Shown here one piece after another: positions 1 to 12,780 of a stretch of 64,000 nucleotides of DNA. The stretch's first letter is position 1, and the number at the start of each line of letters is the position of its first letter. Source of the stretch: Apostichopus japonicus (Eukaryota; Echinodermata; Holothuroidea; Aspidochirotida; Stichopodidae); contig NC_092571.1 of NCBI RefSeq assembly GCF_037975245.1, forward strand, positions 3,801,001 to 3,865,000. The letters are read 5' to 3'. The notes under the pieces were generated by a model that worked only from the letters and a program-made list of their open reading frames with translations, was not told the origin of the DNA and did not search any database. The position numbers and the translations under genes were made by a program.

Positions 1-93
1 GACATTTGGTTAAGTATGTAACATTTGTGCTAGCCACATTTTGTAAATGTATTGTAAATTAGCCATTTACATATATTGCAACATTGGCACAGT

Positions 94-828
94 ATTGATA
101 ACAGGTCAAAAACGATGTTCTCCTGCTGCTTTTTGGCACTTTTCCTGAAGGAGAACATTCGAGGGGATGGATATAGACTCTAATAGGAGTATGCCACCTT
201 AAGTGAGAGATGAATTTTTTTTTTCACACCAACATGATACTTTTTATAGTCGTCACAATATAAACCACAACAGAATTCTATGCAATTATCATTTTTGGTC
301 CTAAAGATGTCTTTTCAGAGATTTCAGTATGCACTGTGCAGTGTGTAAGTACACATATGAACAATACTGTGAAAGCAGTAACTAGGTCTACGTCTGCAAC
401 AACATTTCCAGTCACCAATTTTGATAAGCTTGACCAAGTTGGGTGCATTTGTGATTCTTGCAGGTTTTATTGGTATCCGGATCACAGTCCACTTGGTCTG
501 GCTTGCCATACCTGCAGAAACATCATCCAGAGAAAGGTCAGCGGGGAGGGCTTTTTCGTCTCTGGCTCTGAAATGTGATGAAAACTACTTTTGTTTAGCT
601 CAGCTGATTCCTCCCAAACTGACCTACAGGACATACCCCAATGTATTCCTGAACTGTTTGGAACATGTTAAACTGATATTGCCTGTCACTCCAGTGCAAC
701 TGTTAAGTTACTAAGAATAAGAGAATAGATTTGAAGGTGTGTTTTGCCAAAACTGGATCATCGGGATTTGTAAACCAAAGCCTAACTGTAACAGTATGTG
801 CAGTAGTCTAAAGGAAAGCTAACTGAAA
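94..828 (+). repeat. Left copy of a long inverted duplicate (repeat A)
   Basis: The blocks at about 94-182 and 520-828 match, in reverse complement, the stretch 13676-14080. Shared landmarks are ttctcctgctgctttttggc near 120, the cagctgattcctcccaaact block near 600, and cagtagtctaaaggaaag near 808. The left copy holds about 340 bases at 182-520 that the right copy lacks. No coding potential is convincing; short open frames here are chance. It is a dispersed or transposon-derived repeat of unknown class, and the paired copies lie 13 kb apart in opposite orientation. Confidence 0.75.
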
Positions 829-2557
829 TGGTATCTAGATACACAGTTCACCTCAATAACATATCCAGTCCATTTAAAGGTTTATGCAAAGGTTGTTACA
901 ATGTATTAAAGACAGGTATAGGGGACAAGAGGTAGATAGGGGGCATAATTTGTGATAAAACATTCAAATTTGTTGCTCGTCAAAGAACAACAACATCAAA
1001 TTACCTTACTCTCCATGGGTGGCAAGCACTGGTTCCTATAGTTACTACAGTAGATCGCACATGGAAGTATCAGGATATCTATTTCTGCTGTCAGAGTTGT
1101 TTGGAATTTGTTGTTACCTCATCTAACCAGTTGAGTCCATTGATACCACAACCATTCAAAGTATATAGCTATGAATGCTGAGGACTTGGCACATCAACTT
1201 TCTCTGAAAATTGACAAACAACAGAAAATTAATGATAGGCTGAGTAGGCTCAAAACCCCTTGATGCACATATGCAGGAGCAGAAAATGCATACCTTTGTG
1301 GATTATTTGCTAAATAAGACTCAAAACATTCTCTGTCCAGGGTATTAGGACTCAGCAGCCATTCCACTTAGGATACAGAACCCTACAACATGGTGCTACA
1401 ACTGGTGTAGACTTGGTCCAGGAAGTAGGATACTAGCATAGCGCCACTATGAACCTGAGGCCTATAGGCCTAAGCTAACAACATTATGGGTATTTCATGC
1501 ATTGAAACATTGAATTAAGTTTTTGTCCTTAGTTTAACACCAGGTACTTCCAACTGTAGCAAAAAATAACCAAAAATATGAGTACCATGTACTTTAGCCT
1601 ACAAGAGCAGTAGGTAAGTCCCACTCTGAAGTTCTTCAGTTCAGAGTGCACGAAATGCAGACCGGGTTGGTGGTCGACGAAGTCTCTAGAAACTTGACGT
1701 ATGCTAGCCTACACCACAGGCGCTCGTAACATTATAGAATAAAGGCCTAGTATACTAGCTAATAATACACATTTATATAAAATATGTCATATAAGTGTGT
1801 ATTACTGCTAAAATAGTACTATACATCTACGAGCGCATGTGGGCTACACCAGGTAGACTAAACTCCTAGCCTAGCTTCGTCCTAGCGTTAGCAACAGTTT
1901 TGCTTACTAAGGCCTAACGTTATAATTTTACTCATACTTTCCAGCCAAACATATCGCGGATATTCAAACCTTCCTTGAACATTATGTCAATTGTGTCAAT
2001 TATTATTTATTAGAATTTCAGTTGTGATTGAACTTACCTAACTGACGACATTTTGAAACTGCTTGTGACAATTTGTTAAATGATTAAGAATCTTCTTATT
2101 TTGTCGATAGCCCTGTTCTATCTGCAGTTAGGCAATGGCCGCAATGTACGACGTACGACGTACCACGTACGTGCATACAGTATACATGTAATCGCCGGCC
2201 GTCGTCTGAAATTTTGATCTCTGATCAGCTAAGCACACGGTATTCTACGGTACGATGATTGGATAAAAATAATGACGTCATTGGTCAAAGCTGAAGGTTA
2301 TAGAAAGTAAACAAACAGAAGACTAGAACATTCTCGTCACGCTGACATACATGACATGCATAGTGAGCGTCAAAAAAGTTCGTACAAATTTATGTGACTA
2401 ATTTATGTTAGTCGAGCGACCATGCAAATTGGTCTGCAACTAACGAATTGGTAATGACTAGTTTAATCTAGTCACTGTGACTAGAATTTTGCCATTCGTG
2501 ACTAACTAATGTTTACAGTGATATAGGGAAAGAATAATACCTCAAAAAATCACCTAC
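829..2557. other. Intergenic DNA with no recognised gene
   Basis: No open frame or splice-flanked exon stands out. It is AT-rich unique DNA with small self-complementary patches, for example overlapping gtacgacgtac words near 2146-2172 and repeated gactag/ctagtc words at about 2395-2505. Downstream exons of the minus-strand Ig gene could lie here but I could not identify one. Confidence 0.5.
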
Positions 2558-2899
2558 CAACCACAACTACTCGTACAGTGTACGGTCCTTGCAATTCCGC
2601 TTCTTCCGACTCCTTCCAAAATACTCGGAAACTTTGGTCGTGCTGCAAAGTGACGTTGTTGATGACCAATGAGCCGTTGGGGTAAATATCAACTTCTCCT
2701 GCTTGATACCCACTACCTGCCTTTTCACCTTCACGGTAAGATATGAATGGGCGGGAAACCTTTGTTTTCGAAGAGTTGTACCAGTATACACCAAGACTAT
2801 TTTCATCAACGCTGCAAAGAACGACTCCTTCTCTTCCAATTTCAAGATATCGCAAAGACTCACACGGTTGCCCATTGGTTTTACTGATAAAGAGGGACA
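2558..2899 (-). CDS. Immunoglobulin V-like domain exon
   Basis: One minus-strand exon of 114 codons reads as a single Ig-like domain. Strand B has VVLCSV, strand C has VYWYNSS with the core Trp, and an NGSLVINNV stretch matches strand E. The usual second Cys (strand F) is missing; the place reads FRVFWKE. Three N-glycosylation sequons are visible (NSS, NGS, NVT). The acceptor follows a pyrimidine-rich stretch and ends acatgacag (intron ends at 2900); the donor is GTTG|GTAGGT. Both boundaries are phase 1, the normal arrangement for Ig domain exons in metazoan receptors. It is probably part of a secreted or membrane Ig protein whose other exons are not certain. A possible first exon lies at 3715-3742. 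Confidence 0.7.
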
Positions 2900-2958
2900 C
2901 TGTCATGTTGATGAAATACCAAGAAAAGGAAATATAAGCACAAAGTTGTCATCATTAC

Positions 2959-3065
2959 CGTTACTACCGCCATCATCATCACCATCATCCTCAAAACATC
3001 ATATTCATATTCATCATCACCACCATCACCATCACCATCACAATCACCACCACCACCACCAACAA
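2959..3065. repeat. CAT/CAC trinucleotide microsatellite
   Basis: An imperfect run of cat, cac and aat triplets. It makes a poly-His open frame on the plus strand that should not be taken as a gene. It sits in the intron just upstream of the minus-strand Ig exon. Confidence 0.9.
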
Positions 3066-3588
3066 ACAGCAAGTTGTTGCAGAAATCCTTAACGAGAATT
3101 AACACTAGTATGAACCCATTTAGTCAGCAGAATGTTGGCGAGGGACACTAATGGTGTGACCTGTCCTCTCTTGGTAGTCTTAATTTTCTTACGCATATTA
3201 TGAAAATAAAATACATTAATATTTATCCCTCTTTTGCCTGTTTTCGAATGTATCAGGACTCCGAGTCTACAAACTTTCGCCCCTCGTCAGGTTTTTACCT
3301 ACCATAAAGCACGACGACGTTGAAGATCAAAACCCGATGACGCTTGTCGTTTTCTTGTAAAATTTCCAGATAGGATTGCGCAGACGGGAGGAACAAAAAT
3401 ATATACATTGAGGACAAATGAGTTAAAGAAAATTTTCAAATAAAACAAACAATGCAACTTTACTGACAACTTGGGTAAAGGTGGTCCAAGGGGAGGGGAG
3501 GGGGGGGTTGTCAGAGGAACATGCAGAGTAAGATAGAGAAGGCGACTACTGAACGTAAACGTGAATAAATCGATTGGATCTTTCGTAT

Positions 3589-3591
<3 letters not shown>

Positions 3592-3683
<92 letters not shown>
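3592..3683. repeat. TA dinucleotide microsatellite
   Basis: Nearly uninterrupted (TA)n of about 90 bases. It produces an artificial Ile-Tyr open frame on both strands. Confidence 0.95.
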
Positions 3684-3685
<2 letters not shown>

Positions 3686-3714
3686 GGTTAGTATGGTTTT
3701 CGTCTTTAACTTAC

Positions 3715-3742
3715 CTGCAGTTTGAAAGAAATGATCTTCCAT
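3715..3742 (-). CDS. Possible first coding exon of the Ig-like gene
   Basis: On the minus strand an ATG at 3742 opens nine codons (MEDHFFQTA) that end in a perfect donor, CTGCAG|GTAAGTT, at phase 1. The next exon downstream, the Ig exon at 2899, begins at phase 1, so the two could be spliced over an 815-base intron containing the TA and CAT repeats. Against it: the joined start shows no convincing signal peptide, which such a protein would need. Alternative leader exons could lie outside the window. Position and phase are seen; the link is inference. Confidence 0.3.
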
Positions 3743-3754
3743 GTCTGCTACCAC

Positions 3755-4812
3755 GATGACCGATCAATCGTTATTTCGAGCTATCCGTGATAAGTGAGAC
3801 TAGCACCTATTCTTTCATAAATAATAATAATCCATGCTGGAGTACAGCTTAACACGCGATGCTCTTTTACACATATTACTTTGTGATTACTACACAATGG
3901 TACAAAGACAGATTGCTGAACATATAAAGATGATTTATGAATATGCATTATTTACTGTATGCGGTGAAGCTAACGTATGGTGTGGTTGTCGAGCATATAT
4001 GTGACTATTGTTGAGACACCGAGATACAGCAGGGACCGTCATCTCCCGACAAAGAACCGAAAGTTTTTTTTTTTTAATTGTCATGGCGTGTTGAAAAGAC
4101 TACGTTACCTACATAATAAACACACACACACACCCATGTTAATTGTCCTATTGCAGCACTTCTGTATGTACAAATGTTTTCGTAAATATCGAATGGGCAA
4201 TGTTTAGGCTTTCTAGTTATGTTCTATGGACAGCATAACATGCCTTAGCAGACAAGTGTCACAACCGACTCGCTGTTTCACTAGACTAAAAGAAATGCTC
4301 GACAACAATGTCACGGTGCCAATGCCCTAGGTTTACACAGATATAAAGGTTATGTACTGGCAAATCCCAGTTTGCTCTTTCGATGAGGGTTATTGTACTA
4401 CAGAGGATCGTGTAGTACAATATTTAACTCCTACTGAACAATATCGTCAGTTTTGATAATGAAAATGCATGAGAATGCATAAAAATAAAGCTAAAATAGT
4501 GTGTAAGCCTGTGATCGCATCGTACTAATCGTGAACCCCAAGTCAATAACTGATTTCTGAATAGTTGAAATTTTACAGAATCGCAAACATTCTGAAAAAG
4601 ATCAGGTTTTAACGGATAACGGATAATCCGAAATTTGCCATTTAAAACAAAAAGAAAAAACAAACAAGAAAAGCAAATAAGTTGACAGTACAGTTTGCGC
4701 TAGAAGATATCTGTTCTGGCAGTTTGATTCCCAATAAAGAAAAACATCACATTAAATGGCTGGGTTGCATTGTAGAATAACCGCTACCTTGCAATTGAAG
4801 AATGTACAGCTT
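3755..4812. other. Intergenic DNA with no recognised gene
   Basis: AT-rich unique sequence with a short CA run near 4120-4132. I see no exon, RNA gene or clear transposon end in it. Confidence 0.5.
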
Positions 4813-4819
4813 GTTATAA

Positions 4820-5646
4820 GCATAGGCGTACGAGGCGGGGGGGGGGGCAACCAAAATTTCTAAAAGGACAAGAAATTCGGGCAAAAGTCCTGAAAAATTC
4901 GGGCAGCCATAGAGGAGAAAAAAAAATATATATAAATATGCAGTAGCTTGCCCGAATCTTTTTCATATTTTTGCCCGACATTTCCGTGGAGAGCGTTTTG
5001 TGTTATTTGTTTTGTGACATTAATATTAATATAGTCCTAATGATTTTCTTTATTTAGCATCATGATGCCCGAATCGAATATTTCCGTGTAACACCACCGT
5101 AAGCGCAGCTCATCTGGGCTACCACGCTTTTTGCACTATCGCCCAATCGTGGTGACATGCATGCATGGAGATAAGCAGTCTCTGAAGTGAGAAAACCACA
5201 CTAAACATTTGTTCTAACTAGTTAGCTGTATACCTGGACATCCCCGACATGAGTATATATAAGAAACATTTTCTTTTTCATGGATGGTTAGGGGGGGAGT
5301 GCCTAAAAGTACAGGTTTATCCTATTCTTTGTTATTTTTATACTATTTTGTGAGACAAATTGCAGTCTCACCCGACACAGCGACATTTTCCCGCCTAAAA
5401 ATGTATGTTTTTCTGGAGGTAGCTGATACTGTGTTAACATAGTAAATACGGTAACTAAATAGGAGCTTAAAAAATATATTGTCCTATTTTTCCCCTTCAA
5501 AGTGAGAGGCCTTTTTTTGCCAAAAAATTTCTTGTACGCTACGCGCCAACCGATGGTGGCGCTCCGCTTAGATAGTGTCACGTGAACTTTCGGGCACAAA
5601 AGTTTCTGCCCCCCCCCCAAACCGAAATGGTCCCGTACGCCTATGG
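4820..5646. mobile_element. Non-autonomous TIR element with TTATAA target repeats
   Basis: The ends are inverted copies: GCATAGGCGTACGAGG at 4820 and, on the other strand from 5646, CCATAGGCGTACGGG. Poly-G (left, about 4838) and poly-C (right, about 5611) tracts follow the ends symmetrically. Both sides are flanked by TTATAA (4814-4819 and 5647-5652), the apparent target-site duplication. The inside has repeated cgggcaa/ttgcccg words and no coding sequence. Near 5520-5575 it shares a block (aaatttctt…taccg…gatggtggcgctccgctta) in reverse complement with 16928-16986. It looks like an 827-bp MITE; the superfamily is not certain. Confidence 0.75.
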
Positions 5647-5719
5647 TTATAAGTAACATTTATAACATACGAACATGATCTGTCTGTGAAGAAAGACAAC
5701 CCTGAAACTATCTGTGTAG

Positions 5720-5905
5720 GTGAAAGCACAGCTGGTTGGGCAAACAAAGCATTGCCCAATATGAGTAAATATTTACAACAACTGAGTAAAAGAAATTACA
5801 CAACTGATATGGGTAAACTTTGTTGTGCAAAAATTAAGATGTAGTTTATTGTTACTTTCTGTTGGGCAAACAAGCTTGATTTGCCCAATGTTGTGCAAAA
5901 ACCAG
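5720..5905. repeat. Left TTGGGCAA/TTGCCCAA-rich block
   Basis: Several TTGGGCAA and TTGCCCAA words occur here and again at 10365-10646. The two blocks bracket the decayed gene at 5997-9299 and may be the sub-terminal repeats of one 4.9-kb element. The left end is too decayed to place exactly. Confidence 0.5.
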
Positions 5906-5996
5906 CATTTTTTGCGCCATTACTATACTGGTACTCTGCGCGATGTGCATGCATCATGAGAAGATCGTATATAGTGAACGTGCTATAACTTACACA

Positions 5997-8900
5997 ATGG
6001 CTGACGAATTTGTTAGCGCAGTACTCAAGAGGTGGGAAATGCCAGAGTCATGTGCTACATTTAAAGGTGAGCGTAAAGAAAAACAATCCTCTGCTTGGTG
6101 TGTGCATCGAACACTGCGATCTCTACATATCAGTGGTATCGAATGATCGTTCGTTCTCTCGGTGCTACATGTAGGCTATACCAGGCATACGTAAAGGCTC
6201 GAATACTAATTGTATTTCCAGCATAGTTGTATTACGTTAGGCTAGCTTGTAGTGAAGCGATTGACAGTCGCCACTAGGCGCCCACAAGTGTGTAACTATG
6301 CCTAAGTTACTCACATTGTATTAACGTTGCGAACGCCCGTGTAATGCAGATCCTTGTCAACTTACGGTAAGCTATGCGTATGCACCAGGTCTCTCTAGCC
6401 TATATCTTGGCTAGACAAGGTTTCATTGTAGCACATTTTCGTTGTAAATCATAAATTGTACTCCCTTTTTTTCTTTTAAGTTTTATACGGCAAATGACCA
6501 CATGAACCCTTATTAGCTTAACGTTAGACCTAGCCTGTCATAACTTAGGCCTAATGTTAGACTTACACGTACGTTGTTAATGCTAGTAGTAGTACGTACA
6601 TACAGTAGTATAATAATGGACCCTTCGAAGTTCGAACACTTTAGCACTAAAATGCTCCAGAATTGTATCTGTTCACACTTCTTTTAAAATGATACTATCG
6701 ATGGCAGAAGAAACATTCTCGTTAGAAAAAAAGTAGCTTCATAGGTTTCGTCAAATTGATCCTATTGTATTTGTGCCATGGTGAAATTATGCATTCGTTA
6801 AGGGTGTCCGAACTTCGAGGGTTTTTCAAACTTCAAAGTAGCCTAAGTTAGGCCTGGCATTTAATGAGTTCTAGGCTATAATAATATTAGTATAGCATAG
6901 AACATCAGCGCTAGTAATGTTATAGGCCTATAATGCTGTTTGCATATTTTTCTCTTTCCTACAGGAAGAACAGGACTTCGAATTATTACAAAAACCAACT
7001 GCCATCAAATTATACAACAGAGTGGGATATTTGACAATGGACATTTTGTGCTATACAGGCGATCATCCCAAACTGCCCGAACTTTTTTCATTTAGAGAAG
7101 ACGTTGGATGCACTGACTGATGGTAAGCCAAATTTATTGTATAGTCATGGCCTGTGAATTCATAGCTAGCTTCATTCAGAGCTTATGCCATGACAATATA
7201 GTTTCTCTTTCCAGTATGTCTGTAAAGATGGGTCAATATTTGGATTAACCTTCAAAATATGTTTTTGGTGGTTTGTTACTTTTTAAAAATCTATCAAAAT
7301 CAACTGATCTGATAGGACCAAATCAGCTGTTTAATGTCAAATGGTGGCTTCTGAACCTTTCTGCAAACTTTCTGCAAACATTGCACTCAATATGATTAAT
7401 TGGCTACTATTTTATTTTTAGTCATGTTCGGGTTTGTGTGTGGTTGAAGTGAGACCCAGCCCTGTTATATTAGTAACTCAATGACAGTCACTTGGACATG
7501 TATCAGTGTTGTTTGTGGGTTCCACATAGGGTTTGAATAATTCCTGTTGATTTCTCAACAAGTGAAATGTTTTTTTGTCAGCAGGAGTAATGACTGAAAA
7601 CCTCATTATAAGCCTTGTTTACTCATTAATGCTCAATTGAATATAATATTTGGATTAATTCTACTGTCGATAAGCACAAACTTGAAAATGGCCAATGAGA
7701 TGGATTCCTTATGTGTATACTTTTCCAATGCTGAGGAAAAGAAATTAGCTTGTTGTGTTGTATACTCTTCTCAAGATGTTTTATGAGCAGGAAGATTAAA
7801 CATGTTAAAACGTCTAGAAGTTGATTTTTCCAAAAATCTTTGGACAATTGTATTCAGATTTTAGTACGACTGTGTCAATGAAAAGTTAGCACATACTATG
7901 GGCTTTTTCATTTTTTTCCTTCAGAATCTTATAAAATTTGGCTTGAAATTAGTGTGTAGGGTAGGTAATTAAGTCTTCTAATACAAATGTGTAGGTCCCC
8001 TATGAGTACACATGCCACATTAACTTCATGTTGCTGTTATTAATGTGTATGAGCATAAAGTTGTGGAGCACATTTAGGGCGGTGTAGATCCCTTGAATTT
8101 TATCCTCAGTCCTTGAAGTTTTATATGGTCAGACTATAGTGTGCCTTATTAATGTTTTTGTCGTTTATACCTGCAAGCATTCTCATTTCTTGCCTTAATC
8201 TCTTTTACAGATGAAAAGAAGAACTTAGCTTTCTTTCTGTTGCCATTGCTTTTTCGAGGACGGGCAAAGAAAAGCGGATCTACTACGGTGACTAGTTGCC
8301 TTCAAGCATTCATAGACGATCAGCCAGTAAGCAAAATCATTAATTATATATTTTTTTGGTATTCCAAGTTTTGGTGGTACACCTTTTGGTTCATACCAGC
8401 TCAGCTGAAAGTTCGTTTAACCTCATAAACTTGGTGTGTTGTTGTTTATAGTGAGCAGAAGAATGCTACTTATTGTGCTAGTGGTCAAAGGTCATTTGAG
8501 GTTAACAAGGGCCAAACACTTAAAACCTTGTAAATATGCTAACTTAAAGAGTGAAAGTTAGATGAATCTCATATGTGATGCATATAGGTTTGCCAACATG
8601 AGTACATGAATCCCATTGATTATAGTAGAGGTCAGAGGTCATTAGAAGCCACCAGGGCAATTTTTTTAAATTACACTAGTGATGAAATGGGGGAAGGTTC
8701 AATAAATTTCATCGTTGGTATGTAAACCCTGGTCATAATATTGAAGTGATCCGGTACTTGATAGTGCAAGGGAAAGGTCATTTGACATTAATGGGGTGGG
8801 CGTTACACTTTGGAAACCTTGTCAAGATAACTATGTTGACTTTCCTGACCTGGTTTTTCTTTTAATTATACTGGTCCACAGTATCATAGCATTGTGCAGA

Positions 8901-9299
8901 AGTCTTAAAACTCTGTCTATCCACATGTTTTTGTTACATTTTATTTGCAACTCGAGGAGTTTATTTTCTTTAAATTGCAGTCGGTGACAAGTGTTAGAGG
9001 ACTACTGCAAGACAATATCGAAGGATGAGCGACCACAGCCATTCATTCTGTGCTTAGGAGAGAGCAAAGGTTCCCCTCAGCATTTTGTTGTGATAATTGA
9101 GAGACATCCAATAATGCAGTCCTCACTCCTAATGGCAGTAGACTATTTGTTTTAAAGTCATTATGTGTTGGACATTAACTTCCAAACTCAATGTAAGGGG
9201 GTTTGGGAGTTTTTCCATGCTGAGGTATATGAACATGGTTTTATCAAAAGTCATTCACTGAGTGCCTTTGGAGCTTTCGTAGCAAACAGAAGTGTTTAA
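5997..9299 (+). pseudogene. Decayed four-exon gene of a SAM-domain-like family
   Basis: Four exon-like pieces follow one another: 5997-6066 (MADEFVSAVLKRW…, donor AAAG|GTGAGC), about 6969-7122, 8211-8326 and 8981-9299, each bounded by AG/GT. Exons two and three fit at phase 1; exon three carries KKNLAFFLLPLLF and CLQAFIDDQP; the last ends KSHSLSAFGAFVANRSV then TAA. I recall such pieces from a large family of uncharacterised invertebrate and fish proteins that begin with a SAM-like domain; this is memory, not a search. Damage is clear: exon two needs a one-base shift near 7055, the entry to exon four is out of frame, and an in-frame TAA sits near 9154. It is most likely a pseudogene, or a live copy only if there are sequencing errors. 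Confidence 0.55.
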
Positions 9300-10364
9300 G
9301 GGTCAAACTGTCTTGCAACAAACTTTTCAAATAGTTTCTCGGTATTAACCTGACATGTTTACATTTTAAGGTTGCTTTAGTTTCATATATATTTACATAT
9401 TAAAGGGAAATAGTAACTGTTTGGCACCTTGGCAAACTGTACCTACAAAAATCTGTATTTTTTTTTTGGGGGGGGGGGGTAGATTTGTTATTGTATACAG
9501 TTGTGAAAGGTTGAGGCAGGGTTGGTATATCAAACAAACATTTAATTTTGTGTGTTTAACAGATCAGGTGCCAGCAGTGTCCCTATGATCACTAATAATT
9601 GTGATCTTGAAGCTGCTTTTATTTCTAGTATGTAGAATCAATGTGGGATGTGTAACCATTTGGCTTTTGTTTGAAAAGATGTTTAAATTTTACAGTTCAT
9701 CAATCATCTAAGCACAATCAAAATGTTAGCAAAATATGCCTTGGCTCCTTGTTAAAGCAATTGCAGATACAATATGGTGTATCAATATTTTTCGGTTTGT
9801 GTGTCCTTGTTTAAAACATAAAATGGTTAGCTTCAATTGACTATATGTTGGAAATTATCAGTGATATTATATTCACTTATTAAGACCAGAGTTGCTTGAA
9901 AGAGACCAACATTAAGCTGTACATGATTGTGTGTTGCACCTGTACCTTGTGTAGTTGATGTCAACATACAGGAGGTCTTCTGTGGTCAACACAATTCAAA
10001 AACTGAATATAGTAAACAATGGCAAAATATGGATAGCTAATATTTTCAGCTTTAGTATTGTTGATATGTGTTTATCCCCATTGTGAGTTTATGAAATTAT
10101 TGCTTTGGATGGAAGTCACAGATCATTTAACTAGGTAAATAGAAGTCAAGCACTGAATGCTGTGAAAATTCATACTGGAGGAACAATCTGAAGTCGGCTA
10201 AGACCAGAAAAAAATAAAAGTATGAAAAACATGTATTAATTGTTTGTTCTTTATCATTCTCTGTTTAAGCTTTATAACCTATTAAAGAAACCCAGTTGTA
10301 TGAAAAATGTTACAATCCAATGTTGGTATTGTATTAGTTAACCAACCACTATTATTTTTAACTA

Positions 10365-10646
10365 GCTGTTGGGCAAGAATCATTGGGTAAAGAAAAATCC
10401 ATTGGTAAAAGGTTTTACACAACCATTGGGCAAATCGCTGACCAACATTGTTGGGTAAAGGCGTTGGGCAAAGGTGTTGGGCAAAGGTGCTGGGTATTTA
10501 TTTAACCGTTTGCTGGGCAAAATCATTAACCAACTTAGTTGGGCACTTTTTTGCCCAATATCAACCAGGAGGCATACGGACCCAACGGTTGTGTAAATAA
10601 TTGCCCAGGTTGGGCAATAATTTGCCCAACAATTTTAAGAGTGTAG
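10365..10646. repeat. Right TTGGGCAA/TTGCCCAA-rich block and probable element end
   Basis: At least ten TTGGGCAA-like and TTGCCCAA-like words occur within 280 bases. On the minus strand the block starts CTACACTCTTAAAATTG before the first TTGGGCAA, which looks like a transposon terminus; a neighbouring TA could be a target repeat. The plus-strand end is gtgtag at 10641-10646. It pairs loosely with 5720-5905. Confidence 0.55.
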
Positions 10647-12559
10647 CATTTCAGTAAGCTCCCTGGTAGAAATTCCAGTAGAACCCAGTTAAAAAATCAA
10701 CTAGGTTCTACTAGGGCCTACTATGTTTAACTGGTTTTAACTGTGTTTAACTGGGTCTTACGGGGTTCCAACTGGGCTATGCAGTACATGAGCTAGGTTC
10801 AACTGGGTTTACACAATGTTCAACTGGGTTTGTTCAAGCCAAACTGAATTTGAACTATGTTTGAACTGATCCAGTTGGGCTTCAACTAGGTTTCACTGGT
10901 TTTTGTACTAGCCCAACTGGGTTTTAACTATGTTGACTGGGAACTTGCCCTGTCGGGGTTGAACTAGGTTTCATTGGTTTTGCACTGGCCCAACTGGGTT
11001 TGGACTATTGGCTGGTGAACTGACCCAGCTGGGGTTTAACTAGGTATGGCCACAAGCCCAACTGGGGTTGAACTATGTTTACTGGTGAACTTTCCCTGTT
11101 TGGGGTTGAACTAGGTTTCACACTGGCCCAACTGGGTTTGGACTATGCTGACTGCTTTTATTTTTGGCGTAATAATCAAATGTAAGTTCGTAAGCAGTAA
11201 CCGTATCGTAATATATTGAAAATGCTAAACTAGCCAACTTATGAGGGGTGTAAAATAAATCTTTGTCATATTAATCACAGTTATGATTAAACGATTAAAC
11301 TTTTGTACCGCAATGATTAAAAATATGTAATATTTACTATATAATAAATTTGAAAAAATTATGTTATACTTTGTTCGGCGATTTGAACAATTGGTAGGCA
11401 AAATGCCTTCCTAGTGCTAAATAGTATGATCCGACTTAATTTGAACTTTGACATTTGTCTTGCGTTGGGCTAAATTTATAAATTCCGAATCCGCAAACCA
11501 CAAACGCCAACAGAAGCTTCGCAGAATTGCATTTGTAACCAATTTTGCCAACAATTTCAAATAATTACCGCGGCTCAGTTCCCTCCTTCGTGATCTTGCA
11601 GTATCTTCATATTATTGTTACATACTTGTAACGTCATAATTGATTATAAACGTGCTCTTTATCATAAATATTTGAATTGAACAGAAACTGTATATATAGT
11701 GGCCTAGGACTATAGTATAGGCTAGGCCTAACAAACCGGTTCCCTACTAGGTATACTACATGGTACATTTACTAACGTTAGACATATTCTAACGTTATAG
11801 TTGACTAGCTTATACTTTATAGGGGCCTAACCTACTGTAGTTATACTCAAGTTAACACTATATTTAGCCGCATGATTTTAGGAAAGCTATTGTCAACTAG
11901 CGAACATAATGGCAACTTCTTAAGGTGTAACAAACAAAAGAGGCTCACAGATATTTCAAACTTTACGCAATTACCTTGATTGTTGTTTCAAACATGAAGT
12001 GTCCTATTGGCATAATAACATACTTTGCAAAAGTCAGTAGTGAAGTATACAGTATACACGTATATGCTACAAATGTGAGGATGCCCTACACTGAACATTA
12101 TGAACATATGATGAAACTATCAATCTAATTTTAAGTAAGGCTTCATTAGTACAGTGTAAGATGGTCAGCTCTTACATAAAGTTTTGTTTTGTACCATAGT
12201 TTTACCCTGTTTATTAGTGCACTGTGCAGTGTTCACTGTACAGAGGGCTATTGTACAGTATATTTGTATGTTGTCGTGTGTCAGCAAAGGGGTTGATTAA
12301 CAATTCTCTTTCTTCTGGGTTGCTAGGCAACTATCATGTTCTTCCTTGAAATTAGCCCTCACAGGAAATGGGGTCTGTGATATATATTTTAGGAACAAAG
12401 GAGTTTTGTGAGGGTATAGGTAGTTAGGCAGTTGGCTATGAGTATCTGAGCAAGGCAGTTGTAAAAGAAGAGAAAGATAGTTTAATGGCTAGATAGGTTG
12501 TTTTAAACCTTAATTTACATAGTTCAAGTTACTGTAGACCTTATTATTTTATGGAATTT

Positions 12560-12780
12560 GTGATACTCCAATGATAGTCTGGGACACTATTTATTATAAA
12601 GGATACTATTTACTATAAAGGATATTATTTTACAATAAAGGATAGTCTGGGACACCATCACTTATAAAGGACATTATTTTACTATGGACAAAGGATATTG
12701 ACATTATTTTACTGAAAGGATACCCTGGAACACAACACTATTTCATATAAATTAAAGGTTACTGCTGTATTTTGTTGGGA
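12560..12780. repeat. Imperfect short repeat (ggatactattt…taaa)
   Basis: Within the interior of FB3 the words aaaggata, ctattta and attattttac recur about seven times at roughly 20-30-base spacing. It is a degenerate minisatellite and is not coding. Confidence 0.6.

Noticed and set aside
2703-3092. His-rich open frame
   Set aside because: It reads antisense through the Ig exon and then through a CAT/CAC microsatellite.
3299-3754. Open frame of 151 codons with an Ile-Tyr repeat
   Set aside because: It is produced by the TA microsatellite; only the short 3715-3742 piece is considered as a possible exon.
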